Below are positions 60,821 through 64,000 of a stretch of 64,000 nt of DNA, in pieces (position 1 is the stretch's first letter; the number at the start of each line of letters is the position of its first letter). The DNA is from Alphaproteobacteria bacterium (GTDB taxonomy: Bacteria > Pseudomonadota > Alphaproteobacteria > Rickettsiales > UBA8987). Below the pieces are notes generated by a model. The model made no database searches and was not told the DNA's origin. It saw nothing but the letters and a program-made list of their open reading frames with translations. The position numbers and the translations under genes are program-made. The DNA lies in assembly GCA_030429625.1 (NCBI GenBank), contig JAUIFA010000002.1, positions 186,001 to 250,000 on the forward strand, given 5' to 3'.

Positions 60821-62125
60821 ATGCATGATATCAAGTGGATAAGGCAAGAACCTGAAGCGTTTGATCGGGCTATGGGGCGGCGAGGACTTAAACCTCTGGC
60901 ACAAAAAATTCTTACGCTTGATGCGGATAAACGCGGAAATATCGGGGATCTTCAAGCGTTGCAAACACGTTCAAACGAATTGGCAAAGCAGATTGGTGCG
61001 TTGATGGGGCAGGGCAAAAAAGATGAAGCACAGCAGGTCATGGCTGAATCCAAAAAGGTGAAGGATCAGATCGCTGCTATTAAAGACGCGGGCGAGGGGA
61101 AGGAAGCGACGCAGATGGATCCGGTGACACAATTGCTCGAAACACTACCCAATATCCTTGACGACGATGTGCCGGACGGGGCGGATGATACGGACAATCA
61201 GGAAATTCGTAAATGGGGTGAACCAAAGCAATTTTCTTTTGAAGCGGTGGCACATTACGATTTAGGTGAGAGGCTAGAAGCAGATACACTTGGTAGTCAG
61301 CTTGATTTTGAACAAACCGCGAAAATTTCCGGCTCACGCTTTGCCACATTAAAAGGCGATCTTGCAAAATTAGAGCGCGCAATTTCCAACTTTATGCTCG
61401 ACGTTCATACTCAAGAATTTGGCTATGAAGAAGTCTCTCCGCCGTTATTGGTGCGTTCAGAGGCGATGTATGGCACGGGACAATTGCCAAAATTTTCCGA
61501 AGATGCCTTTAGCACCACCGACGGACGTTGGCTCATTTCAACTTCTGAAATTGCCTTGGCCAATCAGGTGCGGGAGATGATTCTCGAAGAAGAATTTCTG
61601 CCGTATCGCTTTGTGGCCTACACTCCGTGTTTCCGTTCTGAAGCGGGTTCTGCCGGAAGGGATACGCGCGGGTTAATCCGTATGCATCAGTTTAATAAAG
61701 TGGAGATGGTGACCATCACCACGCCGGAAGAGTCGGCTAAGGAGCTGGAACGTAAAACCAATTGCGCGGAAGAAATCTTAAAACGTCTTGGGCTGCCTTA
61801 TCGGGTGATGTTGCTGTGTTCGGGCGATACAGGTTTTGGTGCGCGCAAGACGTATGATCTGGAAGTGTGGCTTCCGGCGCAAAATACCTACCGTGAAATT
61901 TCGAGCTGTTCGAATTGTGGTGATTTTCAGGCACGGAGGATGAACAGTCGTTGCCGCCCTAAAGGCCAAAAAGAAACCCGATTTGTTCATACGCTCAATG
62001 GTTCAGGGCTTGCTGTGGGGCGGACATTGGTCGCCATCATGGAAAATTATCAAAACGAAGATGGTTCTATTACTGTGCCGGAGGTTCTTGTGCCTTATAT
62101 GGGCGGCCAGAAGGTGATTCAGTAG
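60821..62125 (+). CDS. serS: Seryl-tRNA synthetase
   Basis: A 434-residue class II synthetase that charges tRNA-Ser. It has an N-terminal coiled-coil arm (about residues 28-110), motif 2 (CFRSEAGSAGRDTRGLIRMH) and motif 3 (NGSGLAVGRTLVAIMENYQ) with the conserved Glu/Arg. The start lies 3 bases after tatC, so it is likely co-transcribed with tatABC, an order common in Alphaproteobacteria. Confidence 0.96.
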   Translation: MHDIKWIRQEPEAFDRAMGRRGLKPLAQKILTLDADKRGNIGDLQALQTRSNELAKQIGALMGQGKKDEAQQVMAESKKVKDQIAAIKDAGEGKEATQMDPVTQLLETLPNILDDDVPDGADDTDNQEIRKWGEPKQFSFEAVAHYDLGERLEADTLGSQLDFEQTAKISGSRFATLKGDLAKLERAISNFMLDVHTQEFGYEEVSPPLLVRSEAMYGTGQLPKFSEDAFSTTDGRWLISTSEIALANQVREMILEEEFLPYRFVAYTPCFRSEAGSAGRDTRGLIRMHQFNKVEMVTITTPEESAKELERKTNCAEEILKRLGLPYRVMLLCSGDTGFGARKTYDLEVWLPAQNTYREISSCSNCGDFQARRMNSRCRPKGQKETRFVHTLNGSGLAVGRTLVAIMENYQNEDGSITVPEVLVPYMGGQKVIQ

Positions 62126-62126
62126 C

Positions 62127-62155
62127 TTGCTTTCTTAGAAAACTGGGATTATAGT
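62127..62155 (+). promoter_or_regulatory. Promoter of the RNase P RNA gene
   Basis: TTGCTT (62127-62132), a 17-base spacer and TATAGT (62150-62155). The expected start is at about 62162, one base before helix P1 begins. Confidence 0.75.
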
Positions 62156-62161
62156 GCGGCC

Positions 62162-62516
62162 AGCCAGATGGTTGGATGACCGCGTGTTGCACGAGGAAAG
62201 TCCGGGCTCCACGGAAAACGGTGCTGGATAACGTCCAGCGGAGGTGACTCTAGGGAAAGTGCCACAGAAAATATACCGCCTGCTTGCAGGTAAGGGTGAA
62301 ATGGTGCGGTAAGAGCGCACCGCGTTGTTAGTAATAGCAATGGCAGGGTAAACCCCACCGGGAGCAAGATCAAATAGGGACAGCGCGCAGCAATGCAGGC
62401 ATTTCCGAGCCGAGCTGTCCGGGTAGGTCGCTAGAGATATATGGTGACATATATCGTAGAGGAATGGTCATCGCTATTTATAGTACAGAACCCGGCTTAT
62501 AGACCATCTGGCTTTT
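62162..62516 (+). ncRNA. rnpB: RNase P RNA (bacterial type A)
   Basis: The catalytic RNA that matures tRNA 5' ends. The 5' arm of helix P1 (62163-62172, gccagatggt) pairs exactly with the 3' end (62503-62512). The universal core segment GAGGAAAGTCCGGGCTCC lies at 62193-62210 and the downstream conserved region with AGGGTAAACCCC-type L15 sequence at about 62345-62358. The ending is followed by a T run that can serve as terminator. Confidence 0.95.
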
Positions 62517-62740
62517 TTAACATGTCATTGCCTGAATTGCGTAAGCAATTATGGGGCAATCCAGAGCAACACTCTCTAGATCTCCACCTACGGTGAAGAT
62601 GACACCTAATTTCATCATTATGTGAAGCGGTAGCTTGCACAGAATCTATATGGGAATGGATCCTGTGCTATTACCTGGCGGTAATCCACAGGATGACAAT
62701 ATAGCAATGTTTCTATACCAATGGGTAATAGAACAACAGA
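62517..62740. other. Structured intergenic region between rnpB and the cNMP-domain gene
   Basis: No credible ORF. It contains several hairpins: aattgc-gtaa-gcaatt (62535-62550), a 9-pair stem with one mismatch (62580-62600), and a two-part 35-base hairpin (62660-62694). A segment at 62663-62667 can also pair upstream with 62637-62642, so alternative folds exist. Could be a small RNA or 3' UTR of either convergent gene. Confidence 0.5.
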
Positions 62741-63253
62741 TTAGGAATGTTTAAAAGCGGTGGCAAATAACACGCGGAAAACGCTTTTCATGAAAGGGTC
62801 TAGCTTTTCAATTTTCTTTTGTAATTCTTTATCATGGCCAATTTCTTCTTCGGTTCGTATGTGGGTATGTGTCATGTCATATTCAAGCCAAGAGGGAAGG
62901 TTCTGAGAATTTTCTTTATTATTAACCCGAATGGTTAGCGCAAGTTCTTGATAGGCTTTGCGGACGTCCTTATCAACCCGAGAGAGTTTGCCTTCAAAAT
63001 CACGGGCTTTTAAACGGTAGCAAAATGTATCCTCAATGGCGGTAACCGTTGCCGAACGTTTGTGATTGTCTACCAACGCCATTTCACCAAAAAGGCAATT
63101 ATCACCATCGGTAGCCAGAATTTCTGTTTTGTTTCCGTCAGATTGAGAAATCTCTATTTTGCCTTTTAAGATAAGGTACACCCCATCGGCAAAGTCATTC
63201 TCCTTAAAAATTATATCCCTAGGTGAGTAATGTAAAACCGGTAAGTCATCCAT
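62741..63253 (-). CDS. Cyclic nucleotide-binding domain protein
   Basis: A 170-residue protein. The first 120 residues are a cNMP-binding (CAP_ED) beta roll: IIFKENDFADGVYLILKGKI, and the phosphate-binding cassette FGEMALVDNHKRSATV (about 55-70). A DNA-binding helix-turn-helix is absent, so it is not a Crp/Fnr transcription factor; the short helical tail has no known motif. It may be a stand-alone sensor, possibly coupled to the following membrane protein. Stand-alone cNMP domains can bind cAMP or cGMP; the ligand is unknown. Confidence 0.85.
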   Translation of the reverse strand: MDDLPVLHYSPRDIIFKENDFADGVYLILKGKIEISQSDGNKTEILATDGDNCLFGEMALVDNHKRSATVTAIEDTFCYRLKARDFEGKLSRVDKDVRKAYQELALTIRVNNKENSQNLPSWLEYDMTHTHIRTEEEIGHDKELQKKIEKLDPFMKSVFRVLFATAFKHS

Positions 63254-63290
63254 GTTGTTACCTTAATCAGTTACGTTGGAAAACAATATA

Positions 63291-64000
63291 CTAATTTTTT
63301 CTGCTGCTATCAATGGCATAATAAGTATAGGCTAGCTGCATTAGAAAAAATACGACAAGAGGATAGCCAAACAGTCCATTTGGCAAAACGATATCCAATG
63401 TTTTAAAAACAATGGTAGGCGTTGAAGCAATGATGGCCAAGCGCAATGAGTTAGTAAATTTTATCTCTATTCTCATTAGTCCGGTGACCACGAGCGCATA
63501 AATTGCCGCAAGGATAAGATTGTCCAAAAAGAAATAGAGCGTAAAACTTATGATTCCTGCAAGATAAGAGGATGTTTCTGAAATGACCAGCATATGAAGA
63601 AACTGGCTGTAAAATTCTTTGTCCAGTGTAACCGGTTCATTGTTTTCAGGAAGAACACCTTGTAATAATTTTTGAAGTGGTAAAATATATTCCTGTCCAT
63701 TGTTGCTCATAAAATGAATGTTATTTTTGGTAACCATAAAAGTGGATTGGGTTTCTTTAATGCTTTTTAAAATATCCGCAGTGTCAATGATAAGAATGGT
63801 TTTTCCTGAGGCGTTAAGTACGTTGTAAGTGCTCTTATTTTTGGTAGATAATGTATAATCTTTAATCGTTACTTCAGGAATTTGGGCAATGATGTTGTCT
63901 AAATACTCCTCCTTAGAGGCAATATTCTTCAAGTCATCCGCGTCGTCAGAAAAAATAATATTATCCACCCAACTATTGATGGAATAGGCAATGACTGAGG
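63291..64000 (-). CDS. DUF1189-like membrane protein (5' end outside window)
   Basis: An incomplete protein; the frame is open to the window end. The visible part has a large extracytoplasmic domain (IPEVTIKDYTLSTKNKSTYN onward) followed by at least four membrane helices ending with TPTIVFKTLDIVLPNGLFGY. The alternation of a soluble domain containing a degraded nucleotide-like pattern (ILIIDTADILK) and helices resembles DUF1189, as I recall the family. Function unknown. The downstream gene is the cNMP-domain protein on the same strand, 37 bases on. Confidence 0.65.
   Translation of the reverse strand, partial: SVIAYSINSWVDNIIFSDDADDLKNIASKEEYLDNIIAQIPEVTIKDYTLSTKNKSTYNVLNASGKTILIIDTADILKSIKETQSTFMVTKNNIHFMSNNGQEYILPLQKLLQGVLPENNEPVTLDKEFYSQFLHMLVISETSSYLAGIISFTLYFFLDNLILAAIYALVVTGLMRIEIKFTNSLRLAIIASTPTIVFKTLDIVLPNGLFGYPLVVFFLMQLAYTYYAIDSSRKN

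Noticed and set aside
62522-62596. A 24-codon ORF starting MSLPELRKQLWGN after rnpB
   Set aside because: It lacks a ribosome site, lies within the hairpin-rich region and directly follows the rnpB end; its length is compatible with chance.

Overview
The window is a piece of alphaproteobacterial chromosome (two host segments, roughly 40-45% GC by eye) split by a complete-looking tailed prophage of about 37.8 kb inserted in a tRNA-Ile(GAT) gene. The host parts carry the end of a type IV secretion cluster built as virB4 followed by three large virB6 genes, an arrangement best known from the rvh system of Rickettsiales and relatives. They also carry tatABC-serS and the DUF6111-cca pair, both familiar in Alphaproteobacteria. 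A deep-branching or host-associated alphaproteobacterium is therefore likely; the exact order cannot be fixed from the sequence alone.

Left host segment (1-19751): virB4 (partial), three virB6 genes (the third with a lipoprotein signal), a 49-residue VirB7-like lipoprotein, homoserine kinase, dapB, a DUF6111-like membrane protein, cca, xseB, secA, a secreted FKBP isomerase, an unknown protein, ATP-type PEP carboxykinase, a small RTX calcium-binding protein, an exported MsrB-MsrA fusion, a SAM methyltransferase and an unknown protein.

Prophage (19752-57588, bounded by 49-bp direct repeats): the left arm holds integrase, an excisionase-like protein, a DUF6362-like protein, a replication protein with a DnaA-N-like tail, and two unknown genes, all leftward. 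Facing them is a Cro/CI-like repressor with a well-formed promoter that predicts a leaderless mRNA. Next comes a leftward three-gene cassette headed by an Asp/Glu racemase with an extra N-terminal region, then a rightward cargo region: small coiled-coil and membrane proteins, a second XRE regulator, a lipoprotein, and a 1999-residue lipase-RTX protein with a membrane-anchored companion. The late genes run leftward from about 57 kb to 35 kb: DUF4238, minor tail Z, ParB-methyltransferase, terS, terL, gpW, portal, protease-capsid fusion, head-tail joining, tail tube, frameshifted tail chaperone, tape measure, a gene-transfer-agent-like tail tip set, a membrane protein and nested spanins. Two toxin-antitoxin pairs (DinJ-YafQ and RHH-RelE) sit on the opposite strand within the late genes.

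Right host segment (57589-64000): the 5' part of tRNA-Ile, a KefB/C-type antiporter, tatA-tatB-tatC-serS, the RNase P RNA with its promoter, a structured intergenic stretch, a cyclic-nucleotide-binding-domain protein and a partial DUF1189-like membrane protein.

The most notable points are: a duplicated structured element with terminator-like hairpins after gpW and after the capsid gene; a GGGAAAC -1 frameshift in the tail chaperone; the racemase cassette; the lipase-RTX cargo pair; inverted palindromic terminators at both prophage ends; and a 225-base structured stretch after rnpB.
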